Positions 37,108-49,099 of a stretch of 64,000 bases of DNA are shown here, in pieces. The DNA comes from Delphinapterus leucas. Taxonomy: Eukaryota; Chordata; Mammalia; Artiodactyla; Monodontidae. Positions within the stretch are counted from its first letter, which is position 1. Each line of letters begins with the position of its first letter. The notes under the pieces were generated by a model. The model did not search any database and was not told where the DNA came from. It worked only from the letters and a program-made list of their open reading frames with translations. The DNA is taken from the NCBI RefSeq assembly GCF_002288925.2, contig NW_022098045.1, positions 8,867,042-8,931,041 on the forward strand, written 5' to 3'. A program made the position numbers and the translations under genes.

Positions 37108-38092
37108 TAGTAAGCCCCCTACATACAAACCTTCAAGTTGCAAACTTTCAAAGATGTGGAAGTACGTTCACATCTCCAATCACGTAAGTTAGTTCACGTG
37201 CCTGGTGTACATTGTCATATGTGTGCATCCTCTACAAGTGGTTGCGCTTTTGTGTACTTTACTGTACAGTACTGTATAGAGTACAGTAGTACAGTATCTT
37301 TATTTCAAGCCCAGGATGTCCAGAAGCAAGCGTAAAAGCAGCGATGATGTAGCTGGTACTGCTAAGAAACGCCAAGCGATAACAATGGAACTTGCTGTGC
37401 ATAGCAAGGAGAAAGAGAGACAAGAGGAAGAAGAAGTAACTGAAGAACTGAAGAGATTCACAACACAACAAATGGCTAGGGGATTTTCTTCATTTGAGGA
37501 GGCACTCTTAGTTTTTGAGGCACAGGACCCGAAAGTAGAATGGTACACAAAGGTTGAAGCAATGCAACCTTCTGCAAGGTTCAGAATGCAATCCAGTGCT
37601 ACCATGTCATCTATGATGAGAAAAAAAGAGCTACTATCCAGACATCACTGGGTCGTTTTTTCAAGAGAGTAGAAAGAATAGAATCCAGCAAGGAACCAGA
37701 ACCTGTGCCATCAACATCAGGCATGAGTGAAATTGTAGCTTGCCCTCCGTCTCCTGTTGCTGATGATCCTTCAGCTCTACCATCTCCCACCTCCTCCCCC
37801 TCGTCCAGTCAGTAACTCTTCTTGCCTGTTCACTCGATGCCAGCCCCTGGATGCCAGCTGTTGTTCTGTACTACTGTACTTTTCAAGGTACTGTACTGTG
37901 AGATTTAAAATGTTTTCTTTATTTTTTGTGTTTGTTTGCTTTTTATGTATTATTTGTATGAAAAGTATTGTAAACCTATTACAGTACAGTACTATATAGC
38001 CAGTTGTGCTGGTTGGGTACCTAGACTAACTTTGTTGGACTTAAAAACGCACGCTCGGAACGGAACTTGTTCTTGTGTAGGGGACTTAACTG
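37108..38092 (+). mobile_element. Tigger-type (pogo/Tc1-mariner) nonautonomous DNA transposon
   Basis: 985-bp element with terminal inverted repeats. The left end reads TAGTAAGCCCCCTACATACA and the right end, reverse-complemented, CAGTTAAGTCCCCTACACAA. Inside are GTACAGTACTGTA-like palindromes near both ends and one frame made of the two extremities of a Tigger transposase. It interrupts an L1 whose two halves resume exactly on either side. The pogo family normally duplicates a TA target. Here the flanking dinucleotide now reads AA on both sides, so the duplication is not cleanly preserved. It resembles the Tigger1a group known from artiodactyls, a name given from memory. Confidence 0.85.
37316..37815 (+). 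pseudogene. Internally deleted Tigger transposase remnant
   Basis: An ATG-started frame of 118 codons begins with the lysine-rich N-terminus of Tigger transposases (MSRSKRKSSDDVAGTAKKRQ, then AITME). It passes directly into the acidic C-terminal tail (KERQEEEEVTEELKRF, GFSSFEEALLVFEAQDP). Most of the helix-turn-helix/CENP-B-type DNA-binding region and the whole DDE catalytic core are absent. A frameshift near codon 108 sends the frame to a stop at 37672, while the expected ending (SLGRFFKRVERIE, then a Pro/Ser-rich tail) continues in another frame to about 37815. It cannot encode an active transposase. The internal deletion may be shared by a whole nonautonomous subfamily. Confidence 0.8.
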
Positions 38093-38140
38093 AATTTGTT
38101 TTCTATGTCTGTGAGTCTGTTTCTGTTTTGTAAACATTTT
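38093..38140 (-). mobile_element. L1 3' UTR, antisense, right part of the split copy
   Basis: 'tttgttttctatgtctgtga' and 'gtctgtttctgttttgtaaa' continue the L1 interrupted by the Tigger element, then end. Confidence 0.8.
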
Positions 38141-38414
38141 AAACTGGAAAAATAATGCTTACCTATTAAATACTCTATCCTCTAATATGCCAGTGTTTCT
38201 TAAATGTTTTAACTATTTTAAATATTTTTAAGTGTAGGTATTTCAAATATTTAAAATACTTTGTATATTTACAGATTATTCCTATATTTAGTCCCATGGT
38301 TTAAGACACAAAAATTAATTATGTCATCACAAGTAATTTTTACTTTACCTTCTGAACTGAATTTAATGATAGTAAATACTGAACAGAGATTTGAGTTAGG
38401 TTATGGGATGTTTT

Positions 38415-38823
38415 TGTTTGCTAGGGCTGCCATAACAAAATACCACAGACTGGGTGGCTTAAACAACAGAAATTTATGTTCTGACACTTCTGGAGACTGT
38501 AAGTCCAAGATCAAGTTATCAACAAGTTTGGTTTCTTCTGAGGCCTCTCTCCTTGGCTTGCAGACGGCATGCTTCTTGCTGTTCTTTGCATGGTCTTTCC
38601 TCTGTGCAGGCGTCCCTGGTGTCTCTCCACGTGTCAAAGTTTCTTATTCTTGTGAGAACAACAGTCAGATTGGATTAGAATCCACCCTAATGACGTCATT
38701 TTAACTCAGTTACCTCTTTACACACCCTTTCTCAAAGTACAATCACATTCTGAGGTACCAGGGGTGGGGGGGGGCGGGGTGGAGCTTTAGCTATGAATTT
38801 GGGCACAATTTGGCCCATAACAC
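38415..38823 (-). mobile_element. MLT1 (ERVL-MaLR) solo LTR, antisense
   Basis: Nearly complete MLT1 in reverse: 'ctagggctgccataacaaaa', 'ctgggtggcttaaacaacag', 'aagtccaagatcaagttatc', 'ccaccctaatgacgtcattt', 'tttggcccataacac'. The overlapping reading frames on both strands here are non-coding LTR sequence. Confidence 0.88.
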
Positions 38824-39600
38824 GGGTTGTGGACTACAAATACCCAGGACATTCTCATGATTAGAATGTCTCGTTCAATGCTAAGCCAAGTCTGGACTTC
38901 TGAGGGTTCCTTCTGAGGTTCATGTCTTTTAGATGTGGATGGCCTTGGATTCAGACGTCATATTGCCTAGTTTTGTAGCCTGATTTAAGTTTGCAGCACC
39001 CACCCAGGTTGACTGATATTCAAGGTTTCATTCTATTTCTGATTTTTTTCATATTCTTTCTGTCAACAGAGCCACAATTCCTATAAATGTTTAAATAACA
39101 TCCCATTTTGTTGAGCTTATCTCTCACATCTTACCTTGCTCTGTGGTCGCAGTACTGAGGTCAAACTAATGCAACTATTAGTAAGTGGAAATTCCTTTTA
39201 TGGAAGCTCATTAGGTTGACTTTTACCCAGTAAAGAAGAGAGAGCAATTAGAAAGCTGTTGTGCCTGAGTCCAGGGTACACGAAGAAAGTAATTTTAACT
39301 TGAAGTTAATGGCTGAATGCAGGGCCAAGGAAATGGAATATGTGAAATGAATGTGAGAATCAGCAGAACAGCGGGCCAAAGACACAGGACCAAAGAATGA
39401 GCTAGCCAAGAGAAAGGAAATGAAACCAGAAATCGAGAAATGCAATACAAAGTAAAGAGCATTAAGAACCAGACTGTTTGGCAAGCTGATGTTGGTAATG
39501 GCCAAATCACTTTATCTCTCCAGACTTTGGCTCTTGAAGGTCCCTTCAAAATCCAAAACATCTATGATTTCTCCTTGCTGTTTTTCTAATCTATTTATAG
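38824..39600. other. Intron-like, no feature assigned
   Basis: No named repeat. The last 35 bases form a good polypyrimidine/branch region (ttctccttgctgtttttcta) leading to the AG of the 32-nt exon candidate. Confidence 0.35.
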
Positions 39601-39632
39601 GCTCCCTCAGATGAACAGAATAACCTTGCTAG
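39601..39632 (+). CDS. Candidate 32-nt microexon, gene unrecognised
   Basis: Preceded by a strong acceptor (pyrimidine-rich stretch, branch-like 'tctaat', then tttatag) and followed by a near-consensus donor (CTAG|gtaagt). Read in phase 0, the phase in which the 130-nt exon candidate about 24 kb upstream leaves off, it encodes A-P-S-D-E-Q-N-N-L-A plus two bases (AG) of the next codon, with no stop. A second frame contains a stop (tga). Exons this short are uncommon, and 32 open bases are weak evidence alone. The case rests on paired splice sites plus the phase match. It could be a decoy or alternative exon. Confidence 0.42.
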
Positions 39633-39895
39633 GTAAGTGTCATTTTCTCCAAGTGATAGTTTAAGTGTATTGTCCAAGACTCTAGTTGCAAGTGATGGCT
39701 AACCAATTTGAAGCTTTATTATAAAAACACTGAGGGGTCTCCCAGAACTAAAAGGAATATGTCTGCATCCCAGGAATAATCATAATCAAGCACTTGAACA
39801 CTATCAGACGTCCTGCTCTACCTCATTACTGTATTTTTCTCTGTGCATCATTATTCTCTTCCAACAAAACAGCCTCTCTGTTTCTCCAGACACAC

Positions 39896-40008
39896 TTTTC
39901 TCTCTCTTCCTCTCCCCCTTTCCCTCCCTCTCCCTCTTCCTCTCTCTCTTCCTCCCTCTTTCCTTCCCTCCCTTCCCCCTTCTCTTTTTTCCCCAAGTCC
40001 TTCTCTTT
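39896..40008. repeat. Polypyrimidine tract
   Basis: More than 100 bases of C/T-rich sequence. It produces artefactual Ser/Leu/Pro-rich frames on the plus strand and Glu/Arg/Lys-rich frames on the minus strand. Confidence 0.85.
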
Positions 40009-41894
40009 TTTGCCCAGAGAAGGGAAACTTGACTCAGCATCAGTCAGGAGCCAAGCCCCACTAAAATCTAGAACGGTCAGGCTGGGAAGATTTATGTTCT
40101 CCTTAATACAACTATAACAATTTTGTGAATGAATGAGAATCTTCAGAAAAGCAGGTAATTCTGTGACAAAACAATGCATCCAGTTCAATGGAGTAGAGAG
40201 AGAGTGTAGGAGAGAGAAAAGGGAGAAGTCTGGGATGCTAAGGTACTCAGTCATTGGAGTAGCAATTCATTCTTCCTCTTTTCACTGGTGGTGACAAAAG
40301 CAAGAAAAGCAGCAGTGGCAATGTGACTGGATGATTATTCTTTTTGTATGATTCCTGCTTTATAACACAGCTTTCTAAGATAATAAATTATACAATTAAA
40401 CCTGCCTGATCTATGACCAACCTCCTCAAATGATATTGTATTTTCCAGAATAATATGATTTAAACAATCGACAATAACCAGAAACTATATTAATCTCAAG
40501 GAAATTAAAAAGAAATATCTACTTATTTAATTATAGAGGACACACTACTTACTCATTTGTTTGTTTCTTGTGAGCCATATACTCTTCCAGGGGCACAATA
40601 GTGAATAAGTGCTTCCCTCAAGAAATTCACCAATATGGATTAAAAAGAAATCTGAGGGATCTTATGCTTTTATTTTTGTTGCTGATACTGCTGCTATTAT
40701 GGATGGATTTCCTCCTCATTACAGCTACCAATAGATTGTTACAGGTGTTCCATGGATTGGCCAAGACTTTCCAGAACCATATGAAGTCATGAGGATGACC
40801 ATGCTGGTTTATTGGGAATACCACTAGGGAAGTATTTCCCAAAGTATGTTCTGTAGCACACTAGTCTTTTTAAAGTATCTTCCAAAAAATAAAATTTTCT
40901 GTGGTCAAATAAGGCTGAGAAATTGCATACCACAGATTTCTCCTAGAGACTTACAATGTGACATTTTATTGACTCTGAGAAGTTCCAAAATAAAGACAGC
41001 TCTGTAAGTTTGTTTAAGTTCCCACACAAATTGTCCACTGATCAACACCTCTCCATTTTCACCATCAAACACCTATTAGTGTCTGAGTTACCAGAGGCTT
41101 TCTGTTGTTGTTTGCAAGCCACAAAAACAAATCTCACACATTTAAGCAGATATAGGAGTATACTAGAATCCAAGGAATGGTTGAAAGCTAAGACTCAGGA
41201 AAGAAAGAATAAAGAATTCTGGAAGCCTCTCTGTCAAACACTGTCAGTAAATAAAGCAGAGCTCCATCCACTTCCCAGTCTCTGTCAATCCCAAATTTCA
41301 AATTCTCAGGAGATGGAACCTGATCAGCCACAGGAGGGTCAGGTGTCCCCACTGCATCAGTCAGCAATGGTCAAGGTCGGATGGTAGACATAACACTTGG
41401 AAGTTCATCCCTATGTCTCAAGGGCTGTTTCTAGAGAGGGGGAGATTATCATAAGTTGGGAAGACACCCAAGAAATATCTACTATGAAATCTCTTGAAAC
41501 TAGCAACACACTTAGTTAAAAATCATTAGTGTGATGTTGACTCTTGATTTAATATTAATATTTTAATCTGGGGGGAAATATACTCCTATTCCTAATGCTG
41601 CTTTGAGACTTAACCAGGAATGGATGTCAGTATTTCCTTCCAAATGCAGTTTTGCCATCAGTTGAAATTATTATGAATAAAATTAAGTTATACAGTGTGC
41701 TATGTGTATAAATTTTGAGATGTCTTCCAGGTAAAAATGCTTCTTGAATTATTTCTTCAATAGACCATCCAAATTGTTTTGCTCATATATTATTTGAGAT
41801 TTCTGCAATTCTATTTATGAGAGTGCTTTCTATGTATGTAGTTTTCCTCTTTGCCAATAACAGTTTATTTATGGACACTGGATATTGAATTTTA
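40009..41894. other. No feature confidently assigned
   Basis: Short L2-like text near 40560-40630 and an unassigned DNA-transposon-like phrase near 40830-40960 ('tctgtggtcaaataaggctg'). The 125-codon plus frame at 41010-41387 has no supporting signals. Confidence 0.3.
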
Positions 41895-43035
41895 TGTAAC
41901 TTTTTTAATTAATAGAATTTAGTTTCTTGGATAAGTTTTAGGTTTACAGAAAAATTGAGCAGAAAGTATAGCTTCCATATACCTCTTCTCCTCATACTTA
42001 CATGGCTTCCCTTGTTATTAACATCTTGCATTAATGTGCTATGTTTGTTACAATTAATAAACCAAATTGAAAAATTATTAACTAAGTCCATAGTTTACAT
42101 TAGGGATCATTCTTTGTGCTGTCATTCAGTTCTATGGATTTTGACAAATAAGTACTCTTTTGTATCCACCATAACAGTTATCAAAGCAGATATCCAAATA
42201 TCGAGCCCTAAATATTCCCTGTGCCCAGGTACTCATCCCTCTCCCCCTATCTCCTTTAACCTCTGGGAACCACTTATCTTTTTACTGTCTCTATAGTTTT
42301 GCCTTTTCCAGAATGTCATATAGTTGGAATCATTTAGTACATAGCCATTTCAGAGTGGCTTCTTTCACTTAGTAATATGCATTTAAAGTTCCTCCATGTC
42401 TTTTCATGGCTTGAGAGCTCATTTCTTTTTAGTGCTGAATGATAGTCCATTGTCTGGATGTACCACAGTTTATTTATCCACTTACCTATTGAAGCATCTT
42501 GGTTGCTTCCAAGTATTGGCAGTTATGGTATAAATCTGCTATAAATAGCCATGTGCAGGTTTTTGTGTGGACAGGTTTTCAACTCATTTGGGTATATATC
42601 TAGGACTGTGATTGCTGGATCATATGGTAAGACTATGTTTAGCTTTGCAAGAAACTGTCAAACTGTTTACCAGAGTGGCTGTACCACCAACAGTGAATGA
42701 CAGTGCCCATTGTTCTATATCCTTGTCAGCATTTCGTGTTGTCAGTGTTTTGGATTTTGGCCTTTCTAGTACGTATGTAATAGTATTTCAGTTGTTTTAA
42801 TTTGTAATTTCCTAATAACATATGATATTGAGCATATTTTCATATGCTTATTTTCCATCTGTATATCTTCTTTGGTCAGGTATCTGTTCAAATATTTTGT
42901 CCACTTTTTAATTGGACTGTTTCCTTATTGTTTTAAGTGTTCTTTGTATATTTTGGACACAAGTCCTTTACCAGGTACACTTTGCAAATATTTTTTTCCC
43001 AATCTGTGGCTTTTCTTTTCATTCTCTTAAAGTAT
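41895..43035 (-). mobile_element. Old L1M fragment, antisense
   Basis: Diverged reverse L1 text running from a 3' UTR ('ggtttacagaaaaattgagc') into ORF2 ('gagtggcttctttcacttag', 'gtaccacagtttatttatcc', 'ctgtgattgctggatcatat', 'cagagtggctgtaccaccaa'). Older than the 46.6- and 48.8-kb copies judging by divergence, and no frame is intact. Confidence 0.8.
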
Positions 43036-43429
43036 ACAGTATAGTTTTTTCATACTATCTTTAAAAGACTCTTTAAAAATCAAAGTTGGCTTTTTCCATA
43101 TTTGAGAAAAGTTTTTATGTAGAATTTGGACTATCTTTTTTAAAAAGTTTGACATAATTCTCAACAGTAAAACCACATGGCTCATAGCTTTTCACAAAAA
43201 AATTTTGATTATTTCTGATAAGAGAAAATAATGCTTTTTATTTCTTGAGACAATTTGAATGTTAAATTTTTCTCAGATATCTACTGCATTGAAATTTTCT
43301 AATATATTTTCATAGAATAGTATATAATATCTTCATAGTATATTTCCTCTATATTTTTCTGTGATATCAAATATCTAATTCCTATTTTTAAAATTTGTGT
43401 TGACCTTTTCCCTTAATTATATTCATAAG
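43036..43429. other. AT-rich, possibly more old L1
   Basis: Sits between two antisense L1 segments but is too diverged to place. Confidence 0.25.
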
Positions 43430-44420
43430 ATATTTGGTTTTAAAGAGCTTACCATTTTATTTTTTAATTGATTCTGATTAATTTTATTTTAATTTTTATT
43501 CTTCACCACATCCTTCTTTATGCCTTTTTAGGTATGTTTTGTTGTTTTTCCCAAACTCCTTGAGTTGTGATTAGTCATTTATTTTTTATTTCTGTTTTTT
43601 TAAAATAATGAAAGCTTTTAACACAAAATCTTTCCTTCTGAGAACAGCTTTGGCCACAATCAACAAATTTTGAGACTTAGTGTTCTCATTTTTCTTATTT
43701 ATTAAGTACTCCACACTTGTAGATTTGCACTTGCCTTTAGCACAAAATTTTTGTTGAATCCTTTTTTAATTTCAAAGTAACCGTAATTACTTTTATCTAA
43801 GGTTGTGAACATGATTTCTAATTTTACTGCATTGTTGTCAAAGAACCTTGCCTTTATAGCTCCTACTTTGGGGATTTTATTGCTTTCTTTTGTCACTTAG
43901 CTTAGAGTTAGTTTTATTTTTTTAGTTTAGTGTTCCACAGATGGTTGAAAAAACTGAGTATTGTTTTAATATGCATTTAAACTTTATTAACATATTATCC
44001 AAGTACCTATATCTCTTGTTTTATGTGTATATCTGTGTATGTATGTACATATGTATGAATGTATATATTTTGGCCCATCAGAGGCTAACAGAGATATAGT
44101 CAAGCTTTCTACTAAAAAGTGTTTATTATTCCTTGTAAATCTAAAAATTTTTGTTTAATTAATTTTGAAACTCTTCTTTTGCTGTTCTTCATGGGCATTG
44201 TCAGCATTGGTTTTACCTTTACTAAAAGAAAAGAACCTTCAATTTCCTTTTTTTTTTTTTAACCTGCATCCTATTTTTTTCTGAAATTTAAAATACCAAC
44301 CCTACTTTATATCTGTTTTTATTTGTCTGATAAATAAGTGCCCAATTTATTACCACTCCCAACATTTTTCAGTACTTATTAATGTAATCTTAAGGTATAA
44401 GGCTATATTATTTTCATTTT
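43430..44420 (-). mobile_element. Very old L1 ORF2 segment, antisense
   Basis: Text such as 'gagaacagctttggccacaa' and 'gactttgattgcac'-like remnants around 43830 ('cattgttgtcaaagaacctt') matches, loosely, the ORF2 region after the endonuclease in reverse. The end near 44300 resembles the late endonuclease part. Confidence 0.4.
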
Positions 44421-45119
44421 TAATATATTCTCTCTTTCAATAATATTTACTGAAATTTAAAATCAGTTTTATAGCAATATTTATGATAGTTGTTCTCAAT
44501 TCTGTTTTTAAAGTGCTTGAATGTCACCTTCAGTACCTTTATAAGGGACTGAAGTTTTTATAGAATGAAATCTCTATTCTTAAATTCTAATTTTATCAAG
44601 TAATTTCCTTTTTTTTTAATTCCAAAATTACATTTACCTTCTCATGGCAAATAACTCAAACAGGATTGAAAAATAGAAAACTGGAAGTCAAGTCCCCTCC
44701 CTCATAGGTCGGGGGTGGGGAGTGAAGTGAGTTAGATGCCTGGGCACAAAATTTAAGGAGGTACTTAATCTCAGGGTGCTTCCTCTAACCTGTAGCCTAG
44801 GTGCCTAATTCACCTCACTGTAGGTCTGGCTCTGCTTTCTTGTACTCAGTCCACTCTAGAAAAGACTACTGCTAATGGTTTCTTCTCTCTCTTTCCAGGA
44901 AATTGTCTGTGGTTGCATGTATATGTATGTGTGGCTTTTTTTCCCCTAAATACTTGGGATCATTGCTACATGCCACTTCTTATTGCTCCATACTTAGAAT
45001 GAAGGTCACCCACTCACTTCAATAAATAGTAAGATGCCTGCTGTTGTAGTTATTTACGCAAGACAAAGACCAAGAGAACATGAACATATTTTAGTCTTCC
45101 TAGGTACTACATGCTGTTC
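44421..45119. other. No feature assigned
   Basis: AT-rich, with a slightly more GC-rich patch at 44690-44850. No exon or repeat supported. Confidence 0.3.
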
Positions 45120-45780
45120 CATTGTAGAAATGCGCCATAATGTTTTTAACCAGTCTGGTATTTATGGTATTTAACTGTTTGTTGTCACAAACTATACTTT
45201 TGTTAACATCCTTTTTTCATGTATTTTTCTGCCGTGGAGTGAATTTACATGTAAGAGAAATTCCTGAACATAGAACTGCTGGGTCAAAAGGTATGTCTAA
45301 ATGTTTATGGGTATTATCAAATTGCCATCACAAAATGTTACACCAGTTCATAACCCTAAAGTGCATATGAAGGTGCATCTTTCTCCTCACTGATACTGCA
45401 TCTTAGCGATCTTTTCATTATCTGCCTCACTAATAGGTAAATATTTGTTTTCCATTGTAGTTTCATTGTATTTATTTAATCATAAATGAGTTTAAACATA
45501 TTTTTATGTATTTATTGAATACCTTTATGTATTTTTGCATTTTTGCCTACTTCTTATTTTGATGTTCTTTATTTTCTAATTGATTTGGGAAAGTTTGGGA
45601 TATATAAACAATTCTTTTTTTCTGAAATATGTGATGCAAATATTTTTCTCAGTTTATTGTTATTTGATTTTCTATGGTAACATTTGTTGTGCAAAAGGAT
45701 TTAATTTTTAAGTAGTCAAGTTCAATTGTGCTTAGCTTTTGCATTTAATGGCAGAAAGATTTCCCCACTCCAAGATGGTA
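45120..45780 (-). mobile_element. Very old L1/HAL1-type segment, antisense
   Basis: 'catagaactgctgggtcaaa', 'tattatcaaattgccatcac', 'gttgtgcaaaaggatttaat' preserve the order of ORF2 C-terminal landmarks in reverse at high divergence. Confidence 0.5.
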
Positions 45781-46642
45781 ATAACATTAAAATTTTTCTT
45801 ATGATACTTTTATCGTTGTTTAGATGTACATTTTTGTACATTTGTGATTTATTTTGATATAAGGGATGATGCAGGAAATTTAACATAATGTATTTCTGAA
45901 ATAGCTATTAATTTGTCCCAGTATTTTTCAAAATAATTCACTTTTTCTTCACTAATTTAAAATCCCAAATTTATCATAATAAATTCACCTGTTTTTTAGT
46001 TCATTTCTAGTATCTCTATCTCATGTATTGCTGGGTCATTGCATGCTTTAATTTCTTTTTTCTTATAATAGCTTTTAATGTCCTTTAGAGCATATTCATC
46101 TTCATTACGTTTTTTATAGTTCACACAATAATTTTTTTACATTATCTTTAATATTTTCAAATTCCAAAAGGTCATATAAGGAATGTACGTATTTAGAATA
46201 ATATCTGTCACATAGTAAATACTCAATAAATTTTAGCCACTTAAATTAATTGTCCAATGAAGTAAAATCTATCTAGACCTTGGAAGATGGTGACATTTCC
46301 ACTGTCTCCACTCACTCTGCACTTGGATGTTGCTTGAGTTATCTACTCACATATGTTCCTCAACCACAGCAGAACGCATGCAGCTGTCCTTAGCAGTCAT
46401 TTATATTGTGTATCTGTCCTAGGCTGAGTTAGGACTTTCTCCTATGCTCATCATGCCAAGCACCAAAAGATATTGTGACAATTGTTATTCCCAGCATGCA
46501 CTTTTACCAAGATTCTTCTTATCTGCTCAAGGGTCTTGTGCCTGGGGCATACATACACACTACTGCAAGGATTCCTTCTTCTTCTTGTGCAGTTATTTTA
46601 AGAGTGGTAAAATAATGGTACACATGTGAGAGAGCAGTGCTT
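45781..46642. other. Unassigned, with a MIR-like tail
   Basis: A MIR terminus is probable at 46180-46245 ('acatagtaaatactcaataa'). The remainder is unassigned. Confidence 0.3.
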
Positions 46643-47335
46643 TTTTTTTTTAATTTTTATTGAAGTATAGTTGATTTACAATGTTCTGTTAGTTTCCGGT
46701 GTACAGCAAAGTAGTTATACATATACATATATACCCTCTTTTTTTTTTTTTAAGATTCTTTTCCCATATAGGCCAGAGTACTGAGTAGAGTTCCCTGGGC
46801 TATACAGCAGGTTATTTTTACTTAACTATTTTATATATAGTAGTGTGTATATGTCAGTCCCAATCTCCCAGTTTATCCCCAGTAACCATAAGTTTGTTTT
46901 CTACATCTGTGACTCTACTTCTGTTTTGTAAATAAGCTCATTTGTACCCTTTTTTAAATTAGATTCCACATATAAGCAATATCATATGACATTTGTCTTT
47001 CTGTGTCTGACACTTCACTCAGTATGACAGTCTCTAGGTACATCCATGTTGCTGCAAATAGCATTGTTTTGTTCTTTTTTATGGCTGAGTAATATTCCAT
47101 TGTATATATGTACCACATCTTCTTTGTCCATTCCTCTGCTGATGGACATTTAGGTTGCTTCCATGACCTGGCTATTGTAAATAGTGCTGCAGTGAACATT
47201 GGGGTGCATGTATCTTTTCGAGTTATGGTTTTCTTAGGGTATATGCCCAGGAGTGGGATTGCTGGGTCATATGGTAGTTCTATTTTTAGTCTTTTAAGGA
47301 ACCTCCATACTGTTCTCCATAGTGGCTGTTTTTAA
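46643..47335 (-). mobile_element. L1 3' end, antisense
   Basis: Begins with poly-T and the cetartiodactyl L1 3' UTR ('gaagtatagttgatttacaa', 'gttagtttccggtgtacagc'), then ORF2 C-terminus ('tatggctgagtaatattcca', 'tgctgatggacatttaggtt', 'ggatatatgcccaggagtgg'-type text). It is 5'-truncated at 'ctccatagtggctgttttt'. An 81-codon minus frame (46954-47199) is the residual ORF2 end. Confidence 0.9.
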
Positions 47336-47576
47336 ATTGTATTCTTCAGAGCCCTGAAGGTACGGTTAAAAGCCTTAAGGACCATCTCAAAGTGCAATAG
47401 AAAGCAGAGCTAATGGATCTCCAAGACTCCTGTGCATTTTCAGCTACAACAGCTCTTTATGTTTCAAGAAATACTTCATTGGGACAAATGATGAAATTAT
47501 TTTTAAAATAAAGGTTGGGGAGGAGAGGACAAGACAGCAGAGGACTCCTATCCAACCCTCTAGGTAATATAGACCA
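47336..47576. other. No feature assigned
   Basis: Short stretch between an L1 and MER20 with no recognisable feature. Confidence 0.4.
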
Positions 47577-47785
47577 AGGTTTCTCAGCATCAGCACTATT
47601 GATGTTTTGGGCTAATAGCTTCTTTATTGTAGAGGGGGATATTCTGTGAGCTGTAGGATGTACAGCAACAGCTTTGGCCTCTAGCTAGTAGCAATCCTTA
47701 CACACTTGTAATAGAAAAAATGTCTGCAGACATTGCCAAAACTCGCATGGTTGGCAAAATCGTCAGCAGTTGAGAACCACAGGTA
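47577..47785 (-). mobile_element. MER20 (hAT-Charlie) nonautonomous transposon
   Basis: Nearly complete: 'ggtttctcagcatcagcact', 'tattgatgttttgggctaat', 'gctgtaggatgtacagcaac', 'gtctgcagacattgccaaaa', 'gttgagaaccac'. The terminal inverted repeats are still legible. Confidence 0.88.
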
Positions 47786-48754
47786 TAGATCTTGCCTTTG
47801 CATCTTGAGGCCATAATAGTGGGTGTGTGAAGCACCACATATCTTTCTTCAGTTTGACAAGTTTGCTTTCGATAACATGTTTTTCAATCCATTTTATCAG
47901 ACTTTAATTAATAGGGGTTCCCTCCAGGCTCTGTTAGATTTAATAATTTAGTGTTTATAAGGTTAGGAAAACTGCATCAAGTCCTCCTAGTGTGATAGCA
48001 CTTAATACCAGCCTCCTTGAAGACTTTAAATTGTATGGTACTGCCATAGTAAACAGAAAATTATTAGTTAATGATGAACAGCAAATAAACATAAATCAAG
48101 CAATGTTTTCTAATTGGTGGGTTTCAGCCTCCAATAGCCCATGAAAACATGCATAAGAATTGGATGCCTGGTAACTGATACCTTGAATCAGTCTTTATTT
48201 TACTTTCTCACCGGACCAGTTTGGATCTCAATTTCTCCAATATTTCATTTGCTCTGTTCTTACACTTTGGACAATACTTGAGTGAATACTACCAGCTTTC
48301 AACTCTTCCTTTTGGTTCTCCCAATCCTTGCCACTGATGATTCTTATTTTTAAAATATCTGTTTTTAAAGATCAAAACTGTCAATTTTGAAGAAAAGATA
48401 TTTTATTTCATTTTCAAATGGCTCATAATGGAAAAAAAGAACATTATTTGAAAGATTTCCCCTTCTCAGGCATAATTTTCTTCCAAAAAATATGAACATT
48501 CAGCCAGTAATGTGTTGTGGTTATTTCTTTCAGGAAATCAAATAAGTAGGTGTTTGCTAATCTCATTATGTAATAAGTAATATTTAAAATTGAAAAATAA
48601 TTTCTGCTTTTTCTTGGCAGTTTATTAATTCCATAGCTGGCATGTGATAATGGGGAAAAATGTGCTTACTATGCAAGTCATAACCACATGTCAAAGTCAA
48701 AAGGTCAGTAAGCTTATAAACAAAATTTTTAGTTTTTAATTTGCCAATTTTGGT
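47786..48754. other. No feature assigned
   Basis: AT-rich, apparently single-copy sequence up to the large L1. Confidence 0.35.
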
Positions 48755-49099
48755 TTATTTTACATCTTTATTGGAGTATAATTGCTTCACAATGGTGTGT
48801 TAGTTCTGCTTTATAACAAAGTCAGTCAGCTATAAATATACATACATCCCCATATCTCCTCCCTCTTGCGTCTCCCTCCCACCCTCCCTATCCCACCCCT
48901 CTAGGTGGTCACAAAGCACCAAGCTGATCTCCCTGTGCTATGTGGCTGCTTCCCACTAGCTATCTGTTTTACATTTGGGAGTGTATATATGTCCATGCCA
49001 CTCTCTCACATCATCCCAGCTTACCCTTCCCACTCCCCGTGTCCTCAAGTCCATTCTCTACGTCTGCGTCTTTATTCCTGTCCTGCCCCTAGGTTCTTC

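Noticed and set aside
38261..38704. 147-codon plus-strand frame
   Set aside because: Mostly inside the antisense MLT1 LTR and therefore not a cellular gene.
39794..40254. Frames of 107, 142 and 78 codons on both strands
   Set aside because: Artefacts of the polypyrimidine tract (Ser/Leu/Pro on one strand, Glu/Arg/Lys on the other).
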